Part shown: in pieces, positions 4,804 through 5,383 of the stretch
How positions within the stretch are numbered: the stretch's first letter is position 1
Layout: every line of letters begins with the position of its first letter
Origin: Candidatus Omnitrophica bacterium CG07_land_8_20_14_0_80_50_8
GTDB taxonomy: Bacteria; Omnitrophota; Gorgyraeia; 2-02-FULL-51-18
Assembly: GCA_002779345.1 (NCBI GenBank)
Contig: PEWW01000072.1
Coordinates: 1-5,383 of the forward strand
Direction: 5' to 3'
DNA: 5,383 nt
The notes under the pieces: generated by a model
What the model saw: only the letters and a program-made list of their open reading frames with translations
The model's database searches: none
What the model was told of the DNA's origin: nothing
Made by a program: the position numbers and the translations under genes

Positions 4804-5383
4804 ATGGTTTGATCGCGGCTGATCACAAAATCAACTCTTGTCAGACCTGCGGCGCCGCGGGCGATCCCTTGACATACACCCGAAAAGTTGTCCGAATGAG
4901 TGCCGAGCCAATTGCTGGTCAGGACCCTCTGAAGTTGAGTAACCCCGTCTTGATCGATCACCCTGTCCAGAGTCAAAACTTCAGGGATTTGATCGGCCTG
5001 ATCAAAGGTCCGGTCATCGTCGGTCCCTTCTTTTCGGTCGTCCCCATTCCTGTATTTGATGATCCGCTCAGCCAGATCCTCCGTTAATCCCAAACTCGTG
5101 AGCACCACCGTTCCGGCCGTGTTAATATTGACCGTCCCTTTCCCGTAAACCGTCAGGTAATTTTTTACGCGTTCGTAAATATCAGGCGACACCCCCTTGA
5201 CCAAAAGCAATTCATCGAGCATTTGAAAATCTTTATTTTTTGCCTTATAAGGGTGCTCCAGGCTTTTATAATAATCACTTTCCGCTCCATTTTCCATCGG
5301 ATAATCATTGGGGTCCCTCCAATCCATAATGGATTCGGCTATTGCTTCCGCCTGCTCAGAAGATACCCGCGCGCCCATTTCAA
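4782..5383 (-). CDS. gspK: GspK, type II secretion minor pseudopilin (C-terminal part, partial)
   Basis: The frame is open to the window edge and ends at TGA at 4782. The ATG at 5378 is internal: an in-frame Glu codon precedes it, and GspK proteins carry a further N-terminal part with a prepilin signal. The visible 198-200 residues match the T2SSK family. Near the start is ESIMDWRDPND, then NGAESDYYKSLEHPYKAKN, the typical domain boundary. DELLLVKGVS and LTVYGKGTVNINTAG follow, then a helix-hairpin-helix segment LGLTEDLAERIIKYRNG. The C-terminal strands TRVDFVISRD are usual for the family. GspK caps the pseudopilus with GspI and GspJ and controls its length; it is cleaved by the prepilin peptidase GspO at its N-terminus, which is not in the window. 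It overlaps the following gspL by 22 nt, indicating one operon. Confidence 0.92.
   Translation of the reverse strand, partial: EMGARVSSEQAEAIAESIMDWRDPNDYPMENGAESDYYKSLEHPYKAKNKDFQMLDELLLVKGVSPDIYERVKNYLTVYGKGTVNINTAGTVVLTSLGLTEDLAERIIKYRNGDDRKEGTDDDRTFDQADQIPEVLTLDRVIDQDGVTQLQRVLTSNWLGTHSDNFSGVCQGIARGAAGLTRVDFVISRDQTIWFWRQE

Noticed and set aside
1..5383. CRISPR array, tRNA, rRNA, transposase, toxin-antitoxin or phage defence genes
   Set aside because: No spaced direct repeats, RNA-gene motifs or matching protein families were seen on either strand.

Overview
The window appears to come from a diderm bacterium. The minus strand carries the inner-membrane part of a type II secretion system (T2SS) or type IV pilus-like machine, in the classic K-L-M gene order. 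Base composition is moderate (near 50% GC by eye), coding density is high, and Shine-Dalgarno sites are recognisable. The phylum cannot be fixed from the sequence. A PilM-PilN-type GspL, a stand-alone PilO-like GspM and an Mrp protein fused to DUF971 would fit an uncultured lineage such as Omnitrophota or a deltaproteobacterial-like group, but this is a weak inference.

Layout. Positions 1-330 (+) hold the 3' end of a ferredoxin-NADP reductase-type flavoprotein gene. Positions 331-553 hold no credible gene. Most of that stretch (344-526) is one large nested inverted repeat with four perfect stems of 7, 11, 19 and 12 bp, separated by non-complementary blocks. Positions 554-970 (+) are a YjbQ/UPF0047 gene. 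Its stop codon directly abuts the stop codon of a convergent gene of unknown function at 971-1510 (-). Upstream of that gene on the minus strand are an Mrp/ApbC-type Fe-S carrier ATPase fused to a C-terminal DUF971 domain (1578-2702), a GspM/PilO-like protein (2752-3288), a GspL-like PilM-PilN fusion (3295-4803) and the C-terminal part of GspK (4782 to the window edge).

How the genes work together. GspK (minor pseudopilin), GspL (cytoplasmic actin-like fold plus periplasmic ferredoxin-like domain) and GspM (membrane-anchored periplasmic partner) form the pseudopilus tip and the inner-membrane platform. Their genes are tightly packed: 22 nt overlap between gspK and gspL, and 6 nt between gspL and gspM. 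They probably form one transcript that may run on into mrp. Mrp is a housekeeping Fe-S cluster carrier with no evident link to secretion, so its place at the end of the gsp run may simply be shared transcription. The two plus-strand genes look unrelated to this operon.

Most notable points. The multi-stem inverted repeat at 344-526 is not explained by any gene. The Mrp-DUF971 fusion lacks the usual N-terminal DUF59 domain and brings a second cysteine-rich metal site. The 179-residue protein at 971-1510 is not recognised. No CRISPR array, tRNA, rRNA, transposase or integrase gene was seen, and nothing here proves a new system.
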